This document shows positions 1-5,305 of a stretch of DNA of 8,016 bases, piece by piece. Below the pieces are notes generated by a model, which saw nothing but the letters and a program-made list of their open reading frames with translations, ran no database searches and was not told the origin of the DNA. Position 1 is the first letter of the stretch. Every line of letters starts with the position of its first letter. This DNA comes from CAYPOY01 sp964412395 (GTDB lineage Bacteria; Chloroflexota; Anaerolineae; B4-G1): positions 1 through 8,016 of the forward strand of contig CAYPOY010000240.1 in NCBI GenBank assembly GCA_964412395.1, in the 5' to 3' direction. The translations under genes and the position numbers were made by a program.

Positions 1-31
1 GTGGAATGCTTGCTTCCCCTCCGCCTCAACC

Positions 32-43
32 TGGTGTACAATT
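32..43 (+). promoter_or_regulatory. Candidate promoter -10 region for purB
   Basis: TGGTGTACAATT contains TACAAT (37-42), one mismatch from the sigma70 -10 consensus. The same 12-mer recurs at 2444-2455 in front of the epimerase gene, where a well-spaced -35 exists. Here no good -35 lies at 16-18 nt spacing, and TTGCTT at 10-15 is 21 nt away, which is too far. The call therefore rests mainly on the -10 and on the duplicated core. Transcription would start near position 49, giving purB a leader of about 70 nt that includes or begins within the hairpin at 48-66. Confidence 0.45.
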
Positions 44-44
44 C

Positions 45-86
45 AAGCCCCCCACGCGGTGGGGGGTCTGGTGACAGCCAGCCCAG
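45..86 (+). repeat. GC hairpin plus GTGACAGCCAGCCC tail, purB leader
   Basis: A perfect 8-bp stem (CCCCCCAC at 48-55, GTGGGGGG at 59-66) closes a GCG loop and is followed by the tail GTGACAGCCAGCCC (71-84). No T-run follows, so it is not a classical intrinsic terminator. It lies between the candidate promoter and the purB ribosome binding site, so it could act as a leader RNA structure. The same architecture and tail recur three times at 2311-2415, which makes this a repeated element and not a chance palindrome. Confidence 0.6.
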
Positions 87-117
87 TCATTCGTCGGTGT
101 ACTTTGAGGACCAGCCA

Positions 118-1527
118 ATGAAACCGAAACCCCAGTTCACTCACGAGACATATCTCTCCCCCCTCACCTGGCGCTACGGTTCCAGCGAGATGCGCCACGT
201 CTGGTCGGAGGAACACAAGCGACGACTATGGCGCCGCGTGTGGGTCGCGCTGGCCGCCGCGCAGCACCAGGCCGGACTGGTCACCGCCGAGCAACTGGCC
301 GACCTGCGCGCGCATCAGGAGGACGTGGACCTGGCCCGCGCCGCCGAGATCGAGTCCGAGATCCACCACGACCTGATGGCCGAACTCCGCACCTTCGCCG
401 AACAGTGCCCCGCCGGCGGGCCAGTGCTCCACCTGGGGGCCACCAGCGCCGACGTAGAGGACAACGGTGACGCGTTGCGCATCCGCGAGTCGCTCGACCT
501 GCTGCTAGGGCGGCTGCGCGTGCTCCTTTCGGGCCTGGCCGATCTGATTGAGGCCCGCGCCGATCAGGTCTGCATGGGCTTCACTCACCTCCAGCCCGCC
601 GAACCCACCACCGTCGGCTACCGGCTGGCGGTCTACGGCCAGGATCTGCTGGAGGACTACGTTGAACTGCGCCGCGTGCGGGCCAGTATCCGGGGCAAAG
701 GCATCAAGGGGGCGGTGGGCACCGCTGCCTCCTACGCCCAACTGCTCGATGGCACCGGGATGACCCCTACCGAACTTGAGACCCGCGTGATGGCGGAACT
801 GGGGCTGGGAGCCTTCCCCATCGCCACCCAGGTCTACCCGCGCAAGCAGGACTACCGCGTGTTGGCGGCGCTGGCGGGGCTGGCGGCCTCGCTCTACCGC
901 TTCGCTTTCGACCTGCGGCTGCTGCAGTCGCCGCCCATCGGAGAATGGAGCGAGCCCTTCGGGGCGCGGCAGGTGGGCTCGTCGGCTATGCCCTTCAAGC
1001 GCAACCCGGTCAACGCGGAGAACATGGACAGCCTGGCCAGGTACGTCGCCGCGCTGGCCCGCGTGGCCTGGGACAACGCGGCCCACTCGCTGCTGGAGCG
1101 CACGCTGGACGATTCGGCCAACCGCCGCCTGATCCTGCCGGGGGCGTTCCTGGCAGACGATGAACTGCTGCGCCGCGCCCACCGCATCCTGCGGGGCTTG
1201 CGCATTCACGACGAGGCTGTGGCTCGCAACCTGGTCGCCTACGGCACCTTCGCCGCCACTGAGCGGCTGCTGATGGAACTGGCGCGAGCTGGGGCCGACC
1301 GCCAGGCGATGCACGAGCGGATCCGGGAGCACGCGATGCCTGCCTGGGATAGTGTGCAGCAGGGAAAACCCAACCCGCTGGCCGACCGCCTGGCCACCGA
1401 CCCAGAGGTGCTGCGTTACCTGCCCGCTGGTCGCGTGCGCGAGTTGCTCGACGCCACCAGCCATGTCGGCGATGCGCCGGAGCGGGCGCGACGGATGGCG
1501 GCCGTGATTCGCGAGGCTTTGGGGTAG
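118..1527 (+). CDS. purB: Adenylosuccinate lyase, eukaryote-like clade
   Basis: This 469-residue protein should catalyse two fumarate-releasing steps of purine synthesis in the cytosol: SAICAR to AICAR, and adenylosuccinate to AMP. The fumarase/aspartase superfamily signature GSSAMPFKRNP is at 287-297 and holds the mobile catalytic-serine loop. The expected active-site histidine is H157 in FTHLQPAEPTT, and the TSAD motif is at 109-112. From memory, GATSADVEDN, KGIKGAVGTAASY and ERTLDDSANRR resemble the human ADSL branch more than the B. subtilis or E. coli PurB branches. I chose ATG 118 because GAGGA (106-110) sits 7 nt upstream and the protein then begins shortly before the conserved RYGSSEMRHVWSEE. 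The frame stays open to the window's first base, but the extra residues look non-coding. Argininosuccinate lyase shares the superfamily signature but fits the other motifs worse. No other purine genes are adjacent. Confidence 0.93.
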   Translation: MKPKPQFTHETYLSPLTWRYGSSEMRHVWSEEHKRRLWRRVWVALAAAQHQAGLVTAEQLADLRAHQEDVDLARAAEIESEIHHDLMAELRTFAEQCPAGGPVLHLGATSADVEDNGDALRIRESLDLLLGRLRVLLSGLADLIEARADQVCMGFTHLQPAEPTTVGYRLAVYGQDLLEDYVELRRVRASIRGKGIKGAVGTAASYAQLLDGTGMTPTELETRVMAELGLGAFPIATQVYPRKQDYRVLAALAGLAASLYRFAFDLRLLQSPPIGEWSEPFGARQVGSSAMPFKRNPVNAENMDSLARYVAALARVAWDNAAHSLLERTLDDSANRRLILPGAFLADDELLRRAHRILRGLRIHDEAVARNLVAYGTFAATERLLMELARAGADRQAMHERIREHAMPAWDSVQQGKPNPLADRLATDPEVLRYLPAGRVRELLDATSHVGDAPERARRMAAVIREALG

Positions 1528-1536
1528 GGCTGCGCT

Positions 1537-2301
1537 ATGAGATTTGCTGTCCTGGCCGACGTTCACGGAAACGGCGAGGCTTTGCGTGCCGTCCTGGCTG
1601 ACTTGGACAAGCACACTTCGGCTTCGCTCAGTGCAAGCGGTGGGCCCGACCGGCTTCTCGCCCTGGGCGACGTCGTCCTGCCGGGGCCTGACCCTGGGGA
1701 GGTGGTCGAGTTGCTGTTGGAGCGGGATGCCATCGGCGTCTACGGCAACGCCGACCGGTTTCTGCTGGACACCGACTGGCATGCCTTCGAGCCCCAGAAC
1801 GAAGAGGAACATGCCGACCGCGCGCTCTGCCTGTGGACGTTGGAGCGACTGGACGAGCGAGCAGAAACCTGGCTGCGCGGTCTGCCATTCCAAAAAGAAT
1901 TGGAACTGGATGGTCAGCGACTGCTGCTCGTGCACGGCTCCCCCCGCAGTGATCGGGACATCATCAAGGCCGACACGCCCGCTGACGATGTGCGCGAGAT
2001 GCTCGCTGGCGTCCAGGCCAATCTCGTCCTCTTCGGCCACACCCACGAACCGCTGGATCGCACCGTGAACGGTGTGCGCCTGATCAACCCCGGCGCTGTA
2101 GGCTATCCCCAGGGCGAGGAAGGGACCGCCCGCTACGCGCTACTCACCTGGAATGGGGACTGGCGCGTCGAGTTCCGACTCATCCACTACGATGTCGAGA
2201 AGACGATTGCGCGACTGCTGGCAGCCCGGCGGCCCTACCGCCTCTGGATCGTGGAAACGCTGCAGCGTGCCGCTCACATCCCGGTGACGATATTTGAGTG
2301 A
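1537..2301 (+). CDS. Calcineurin-like metallophosphoesterase
   Basis: This 254-residue protein has the dinuclear-metal motifs of the metallophosphoesterase fold in order: DVH (D8, H10), GD (44-45), GNAD (70-73, replacing the common GNHD), VHG (132-134) and GHTH (167-170). The closing NPGAVG is at 184-189. It belongs to the bacterial COG0639/YfcE-like group of small cytosolic phosphoesterases, whose substrates vary; I cannot name the substrate here. ATG 1537 lies 9 nt after the purB stop, with AGGG (1526-1529) overlapping that stop, so the two genes are probably co-transcribed and translationally coupled. Residues 26-36, between the first helix and the GD strand, form an unusually long Ser/Ala/Gly stretch that looks like a short in-frame repeat insertion (listed separately). 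All metal-binding motifs remain intact, so the enzyme is probably functional. Confidence 0.88.
   Translation: MRFAVLADVHGNGEALRAVLADLDKHTSASLSASGGPDRLLALGDVVLPGPDPGEVVELLLERDAIGVYGNADRFLLDTDWHAFEPQNEEEHADRALCLWTLERLDERAETWLRGLPFQKELELDGQRLLLVHGSPRSDRDIIKADTPADDVREMLAGVQANLVLFGHTHEPLDRTVNGVRLINPGAVGYPQGEEGTARYALLTWNGDWRVEFRLIHYDVEKTIARLLAARRPYRLWIVETLQRAAHIPVTIFE
1612..1643 (+). repeat. Probable dispersed-repeat insertion inside phosphoesterase gene
   Basis: The stretch encoding HTSASLSASGG (residues 26-36) adds about ten residues where relatives usually have a short turn before the LALGD strand. Its core, ACTTCGGCTTCGCTCAGTG, resembles short dispersed repeats I recall from Chloroflexota and other environmental genomes. 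Read on the minus strand, these give ACTERSRS-type peptides, and that exact peptide appears here on the reverse strand. The apparent insertion is a multiple of three and free of stops, so the reading frame survives. There is no second copy in this window, so its repeat nature rests on memory and on the loop length. Confidence 0.45.
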
Positions 2302-2310
2302 ACCCTCAAG

Positions 2311-2415
2311 CTCCCTACGCAGTGGGGGGAGCAGTAACAGCCAGCCCAAGCCACGTGGCTTGGGGGTGACGGCCCCTCCGCCTGCTGCGGGGGCTCCGCC
2401 GGCGACAGCCAGCCA
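2311..2415 (+). repeat. Tandem cluster of three GC-hairpin modules
   Basis: Three hairpins follow one another between the phosphoesterase stop and the next promoter. The first has arms CTCCC (2311-2315) and GGGAG (2327-2331), then GTAACAGCCAGCCC (2334-2347). The second is a perfect 20-nt palindrome (2345-2364, CCCAAGCCAC and its complement), then GTGACGGCC (2366-2374). The third has arms CCTCCGC (2375-2381) and GCGGGGG (2387-2393, one G-T pair), then GCGACAGCCAGCC (2402-2414). The stem sequences differ while the tail is kept, as in the unit at 45-86. None is followed by a T-run. The cluster may end or insulate the purB-phosphoesterase transcript, or be a REP-like extragenic element. Confidence 0.6.
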
Positions 2416-2425
2416 CACATCCGGC

Positions 2426-2454
2426 TTGCTCACCTGGCCGTGATGGTGTACAAT
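2426..2454 (+). promoter_or_regulatory. Sigma70-type promoter for the epimerase-like gene
   Basis: TTGCTC (2426-2431) and TACAAT (2449-2454) are separated by exactly 17 nt, which is good sigma70 geometry. Transcription would begin near 2461, leaving a short leader of about 24 nt with the ribosome binding site AAGGGAG at 2473-2479. The -10 core TGGTGTACAATT duplicates the one upstream of purB. Confidence 0.65.
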
Positions 2455-2484
2455 TAGCAGGCGGGGTTGGAGAAGGGAGTCACA

Positions 2485-3285
2485 ATGGATCGCTTACTGC
2501 TTGGTACCTACAACCATAGGGACATCACGCGACACTATGAACTGGCTCAGGCACATGGCACAGGACTTGAGATCCAGGTCTACGGCTACGACACGGACCT
2601 GCTTGACAGCGGCTGGCGCGAGTTGCTCCACCAACACAAGGCCCTGCTACGGGACTTTGAGGGCGAACTCGCCATCCACGGCGCTTTCCTCGACATGTCC
2701 CCCGCCAGCCCGGACAAGCACATCGTGGCGGTGACCCGCGAGCGCTTTGTGCTGAACCTCAACATTGCCGCCGAACTGGGCGCACGCCATGTCGTCTTCC
2801 ACACCCAGTTTCTCCCTCAAGCGTACCGCCCTGTCGTGAGTGGTACAGATTACCACCACAGTTGGACTGAGGGTCAAGTAGAGTTTTGGGGGGCGATGGC
2901 CGAGGAAGCCGCTGAGCGCGGGGTGGTCATCGCGCTGGAGAACATGTGGGAGCCAGAGCCAGACATCATCGGCAACGTGCTGGATCGGGTTGACTCGCCG
3001 CACATCTGCGCCTGCCTCGACATTGGCCACGCTTATCTGTTCTCTGACTACCGGCCCTTGAAGGTATGGATCGAGCGGCTCAGTCACCGGCTGGTGCATT
3101 GCCACATGAATAACCACCGAGGCTTCTTCGACGAGCACCTGGCACTCGATTTCCCCGGCGGGGTGATTGACTACAAGAGGAACGTCCTGCCACTGCTGCG
3201 CGCGCTGCCCAATCCACCTACCTTCGTGCTTGAGATAGATAGAATCGAGCACCTGGAGAGTAGCCTGCGCTACCTGGGGCGCTAA
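2485..3285 (+). CDS. Sugar phosphate isomerase/epimerase-like TIM barrel protein
   Basis: This 266-residue protein fits the xylose isomerase-like TIM barrel family (AP endonuclease family 2, PF01261). Barrel-strand motifs appear in order: LEIQVYG (28-34), AIHGAF (63-68), HVVFHTQ (102-108), ALENMWE (150-156), CLDIGHA (177-183), VHCHMNNHRG (204-213) and FVLEID (247-252). E152, D179, H182 and E250 sit where family members carry metal ligands and the catalytic glutamates. Such enzymes epimerise or isomerise sugars or hydroxyacids; the substrate cannot be read from this sequence. I chose ATG 2485 over the in-frame TTG at 2467 because AAGGGAG (2473-2479) lies 5 nt before it and MDRLLLGT starts directly on the first barrel strand. 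The gene has its own promoter and may be monocistronic. An endonuclease IV role is less likely, because length and motifs differ. Confidence 0.82.
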   Translation: MDRLLLGTYNHRDITRHYELAQAHGTGLEIQVYGYDTDLLDSGWRELLHQHKALLRDFEGELAIHGAFLDMSPASPDKHIVAVTRERFVLNLNIAAELGARHVVFHTQFLPQAYRPVVSGTDYHHSWTEGQVEFWGAMAEEAAERGVVIALENMWEPEPDIIGNVLDRVDSPHICACLDIGHAYLFSDYRPLKVWIERLSHRLVHCHMNNHRGFFDEHLALDFPGGVIDYKRNVLPLLRALPNPPTFVLEIDRIEHLESSLRYLGR

Positions 3286-3289
3286 CTCT

Positions 3290-3334
3290 CCCCCGACAGC
3301 CATGGGGGCCACAGTGCCGTGTCAGGCCTGTGGC
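3290..3334 (+). other. Stable hairpins just after the epimerase-like gene
   Basis: CCCCC (3290-3294) and GGGGG (3304-3308) enclose a loop containing GACAGCCA, the tail word of the modules at 45-86 and 2311-2415. It abuts a stronger hairpin at 3308-3334: GCCACAG pairs with CTGTGGC, and after a single bulged T3315 GCC pairs with GGC around a 6-nt loop, giving 10 bp. No T-run follows. The position 4 nt after the stop suggests a transcript 3' end or mRNA-stabilising structure, but intrinsic termination is not shown. Confidence 0.5.
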
Positions 3335-3564
3335 GATAGTGAATCAACTCGCGGGGCAGGAAGAAATAGAGGCACGTTAGCTCAGCGATCACCCCGCCCA
3401 GGTGGGCAAACGAACCCCGAGACTGTAACTGCGATCGGGATCAGCACCGATTCACCCATCCAGCGCAGAGTCTCCCCCCCCCCGTGCCTGGGCCTGGTGC
3501 CCAGACAGAGATGGGCGCAATCTCGCCAACCTACAAAACTAATCTGTCGTCAGAAGGAAATCCA
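3335..3564 (+). other. Gene-free structured leader region before DUF554 gene
   Basis: I find no convincing gene, tRNA or known riboswitch consensus in this stretch. It contains several small inverted repeats: GCCCA/TGGGC (3396-3400, 3403-3407), CTGGGC/GCCCAG with a 5-nt loop (3488-3493, 3499-3504), and GGCG/CGCC (3514-3517, 3524-3527). There is also a run of ten C residues at 3474-3483. No promoter with both elements is clear. It could be a long 5' leader for the DUF554 gene, a small RNA, or decayed sequence. The 91-residue open frame at 3302-3577 lacks a ribosome binding site and known motifs. Confidence 0.4.
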
Positions 3565-4293
3565 ATGGTCGGCATAGGCACTTTCACCAACGTCGTCACC
3601 GTCCTGGTGGGCGGGACGCTGGGTATATTGCTGGGCACTCGCTTGCCTGAGAGAATGCGTGAGACGATTATGCATGGTCTGGGCCTGTTGACCCTCGTCA
3701 TTGGCATTCAGCTCTCATTTAAAACAAATAACATCCTCATCGTCCTGGTCAGCCTGTTGCTGGGAGGCATCGCCGGGGAATGGCTGCGCATCGAGGGTCG
3801 CCTCAACCAATTAGGGCGCTGGCTCGAGCACAGGACCGCAAGCAGCAGTTCGCCCGCCTCTGATCAGCCGCAGGATGCAGCTCGTCCCGGCACATCCCGG
3901 TTCAGCCGCGCCTTCCTGACCGCAAGCCTGGTGTTCTGCGTCGGCCCGATGACCATCCTGGGCTCCATCCAGGATGGCCTGAGCGGTGATTACACCTTGC
4001 TGGCGATCAAAGCGACCCTGGATGGATTTGCATCGCTGGCCTTTGCATCTACGCTGGGGCCTGGCGTGATCTTTGCTGCTCTCACAGTGTTGGTCTACCA
4101 GGGAGCGCTGACGCTAGGTGCTGAATGGGCCAGCGCGATGCTCACCGACCCCATGATCGCCGAGATGACGGCCACAGGGGGCGTGTTGATGCTGGCATTG
4201 GGGCTAGGTCTCCTGAAGATTAAACAAATCCGCGCCGGCAACCTCTTACCTGCCATCTTCGTGGCTCCAATCATCGCCGTTTTTACTGGTTAG
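3565..4293 (+). CDS. DUF554 family membrane protein (YdfK/YqgA-like)
   Basis: This 242-residue integral membrane protein belongs to the DUF554 family, whose members include B. subtilis YdfK and E. coli YqgA; no biochemical role is established to my knowledge. Diagnostic stretches are GTFTNVVTVLVGGTLG at the N-terminus, SLVFCVGPMTILGSIQDGL (121-139) and KATLDGFASLAFASTLG (149-165). About seven hydrophobic segments are visible, roughly at 6-24, 36-52, 56-72, 117-134, 145-163, 166-186 and 202-240. A polar, Ser/Pro-rich linker (91-111) lies between the two membrane halves. ATG 3565 is chosen because AAGGA (3554-3558) is 6 nt upstream and the conserved N-terminus begins there; the frame extends back to a GTG at 3484 without family similarity. 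It stands alone, with a structured region before it and an inverted repeat after it. Confidence 0.9.
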   Translation: MVGIGTFTNVVTVLVGGTLGILLGTRLPERMRETIMHGLGLLTLVIGIQLSFKTNNILIVLVSLLLGGIAGEWLRIEGRLNQLGRWLEHRTASSSSPASDQPQDAARPGTSRFSRAFLTASLVFCVGPMTILGSIQDGLSGDYTLLAIKATLDGFASLAFASTLGPGVIFAALTVLVYQGALTLGAEWASAMLTDPMIAEMTATGGVLMLALGLGLLKIKQIRAGNLLPAIFVAPIIAVFTG

Positions 4294-4299
4294 GCCTTG

Positions 4300-4331
4300 G
4301 GTCACGAAACACGCGAATGGCTTTCGTGACC
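4300..4331 (+). repeat. Perfect 10-bp inverted repeat after DUF554 gene
   Basis: GGTCACGAAA (4300-4309) and TTTCGTGACC (4322-4331) pair perfectly around a 12-nt loop, starting 7 nt after the DUF554 stop and ending 16 nt before the rpmH -35. The following TTCGCGGTCC partly echoes TTCGTGACC. No T-run follows, so rho-independent termination is only weakly supported. The CACGAA/TTCGTG wording resembles low-complexity dispersed repeats found between genes in many environmental bacteria. It may separate the two transcription units. Confidence 0.5.
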
Positions 4332-4346
4332 TTCGCGGTCCCTGAT

Positions 4347-4375
4347 TTGACCGCTTATGCCGCTTGGGGTATAAT
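4347..4375 (+). promoter_or_regulatory. Strong sigma70 promoter of the rpmH operon
   Basis: TTGACC (4347-4352) and a perfect TATAAT (4370-4375) are separated by 17 nt, making this the best promoter in the window. Transcription should start near 4382, giving rpmH a leader of about 40 nt. A strong promoter is expected here, because L34 is needed in ribosomal amounts and the cluster through jag has no other obvious promoter. Confidence 0.85.
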
Positions 4376-4421
4376 GACGCGGCTGTTGGCGATTGGCTAA
4401 CCGCTAATAATAGGAGGACGG

Positions 4422-4622
4422 ATGCCAAAGCGAACGTATCAACCCAAGAAACGCAAGCGCTTGCGCACTCATGGCTTCAGGGCTCGCACGTCCACACCAG
4501 GCGGGAGGCGAGTGCTTAAGGCGCGGCGGCTGAAGGGCCGCCGACACCTGGCTGTGCATAGGGAGGGAGCCAAAAAGTTGAACTGGAAGGAAAGTGCGCA
4601 GCGCCCACGACGCCGGGCCTAG
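4422..4622 (+). CDS. rpmH: Ribosomal protein L34 (bL34) with C-terminal extension
   Basis: This is large-subunit ribosomal protein bL34, a small, very basic protein that binds 23S rRNA. Residues 1-45 hold the whole classical family: KRTYQPKKRKRLRTHGFRAR, then STPGGRRVLKARRLKGRRHL. Most L34 proteins stop there, at about 44-47 residues. This one has about 21 more (HREGAKKLNWKESAQRPRRRA), still strongly basic. ATG 4422 follows a full AGGAGG (4412-4417) at 4-nt spacing. The gene opens the rpmH-rnpA-yidD-yidC-jag cluster. Its TAG stop (4620-4622) is the only stop between it and rnpA, which continues in the same frame 27 nt later. Confidence 0.95.
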   Translation: MPKRTYQPKKRKRLRTHGFRARTSTPGGRRVLKARRLKGRRHLAVHREGAKKLNWKESAQRPRRRA

Positions 4623-4649
4623 CAGCTCAGCACGGCTCACTCCTGGTGG

Positions 4650-4985
4650 ATGGAACGACGGATCCGACTGCGACGCACGAGCGATGTGCGACAGGTGTAC
4701 GATGAGGGGAGATCGTGGGTACACCCTATGCTGGTGCTGGTCGCACGGCCTAACGGCCTCGATTCCAGCCGTGTGGGAGTTACAGCCAGTCGAAGGCTGG
4801 GGGGAGCAGTGGCACGCAATCGAGCCAAACGGCTCCTGCGCGAGGCGGCGCGTCGCCTCTATCCCCAGTTCGAGGCCGGGTGGGACGTGATGCTGATCGC
4901 ACGCGTGGGGATTCTCAAGGTGAAAGAGCCACAGGTCGAAGTGGCATTGGAGTCGCTACTGAGACGGGCCGGATTAAGCATATAG
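4650..4985 (+). CDS. rnpA: Ribonuclease P protein component
   Basis: This 111-residue basic protein is the protein subunit of RNase P. It assists the catalytic RNA in binding precursor tRNAs and maturing their 5' ends. The family signature RVGVTASRRLGGAVARNRAKRLLREAAR spans 41-68, with the RNR motif at 56-58, and the N-terminal RLRRTSDVRQVYDEGRS fits the first helix and strand. Length is normal. ATG 4650 gives the standard N-terminus, but it has no clear Shine-Dalgarno sequence; the GGTGG beside it is too close. Translation probably depends on ribosomes arriving from rpmH, whose stop is 27 nt upstream and in the same frame. The rpmH-rnpA pairing is nearly universal in bacteria. Confidence 0.93.
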   Translation: MERRIRLRRTSDVRQVYDEGRSWVHPMLVLVARPNGLDSSRVGVTASRRLGGAVARNRAKRLLREAARRLYPQFEAGWDVMLIARVGILKVKEPQVEVALESLLRRAGLSI

Positions 4986-5006
4986 AGGGTCTCAGATTAC
5001 AGCGTT

Positions 5007-5039
5007 TCAAGTTTCAGGATAGACGAACCTGGAACTTGA
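5007..5039 (+). repeat. Inverted repeat between rnpA and yidD
   Basis: TCAAGTTTCAGG (5007-5018) and CCTGGAACTTGA (5028-5039) form a 12-bp stem with one G-T pair and a 9-nt loop, in the 94-nt gap between rnpA and yidD. No T-run follows, and the genes downstream have no visible promoter of their own, so full termination is unlikely. The CAAGTTTCAGG wording resembles short intergenic repeats seen in other bacteria. It could tune transcript processing or decay inside the operon. Confidence 0.5.
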
Positions 5040-5079
5040 CTGAGGCCCGAGCGATGAGGATATACGAGAGAAAAAAGGA

Positions 5080-5301
5080 ATGAGGTCCATTCTTTTAGGT
5101 ATGATTCGCCTCTATCAGATGACTCTCTCACGCGTGCTTCCTCCTAGCTGTCGTTTTGTTCCTTCCTGTTCCCAATACGGCTATGAGGCCATTGCCCGCT
5201 ACGGGGCCTGGCGCGGTGGCTGGCTGTCCATCAAGCGGGTTGCCCGCTGCCACCCGCTCAACCCGGGGGGGTATGACCCTGTGCCCGATCTAGAGGAGTA
5301 A
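5080..5301 (+). CDS. yidD: Membrane protein insertion efficiency factor YidD
   Basis: This is a 73-residue YidD family protein (DUF37, PF01809), a small membrane-associated factor that assists YidC-dependent insertion of inner-membrane proteins. The family core is complete: IRLYQMTLSRVLPPSCRFVPSCSQY (9-33), then AIARYGAWRGGWLSIKRVARCHPLNPGGYDPVP (37-69), with conserved cysteines C24, C30 and C57. The N-terminus is an amphipathic membrane-anchoring helix, as usual. ATG 5080 fits the family's start. GGA directly abuts the ATG, so GAGAG (5066-5070) is the more plausible ribosome binding site, at 9-nt spacing. It lies downstream of rnpA in the conserved order; the TTG of the next gene begins 4 nt after its stop. 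Confidence 0.93.
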   Translation: MRSILLGMIRLYQMTLSRVLPPSCRFVPSCSQYGYEAIARYGAWRGGWLSIKRVARCHPLNPGGYDPVPDLEE

Positions 5302-5305
5302 GTAA

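Noticed and set aside
1..117. N-terminal extension of PurB from the GTG at position 1
   Set aside because: The extra 39 residues cross a candidate promoter and a perfect hairpin, and a good ribosome binding site precedes ATG 118.
505..2046. Long minus-strand open frame of 513 codons across purB and the phosphoesterase
   Set aside because: It is antisense to two well-recognised genes, has no family motif, and is explained by the lack of stops in GC-rich coding DNA.
3369..3440. tRNA-like 5' end (GGCACGTTAGCTCAGC)
   Set aside because: The D-arm-like start is not followed by an anticodon arm, a GTTCRA T-loop at the right distance or a matching acceptor strand.
3302..3577. 91-codon + strand open frame ahead of the DUF554 gene
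   Set aside because: It has no ribosome binding site, no known motif and a proline/arginine-biased composition; it starts inside a hairpin and overlaps the DUF554 start.
4300..4331. Intrinsic terminator after the DUF554 gene
   Set aside because: The stem is good but no T-run follows, so it is kept as an inverted repeat and not called a terminator.
4294..4421. Possible replication origin upstream of rpmH
   Set aside because: The cluster often lies near oriC, but I see no DnaA boxes (TTATCCACA-like) and no dnaA gene, and the 128-nt gap is filled by an inverted repeat and a promoter.
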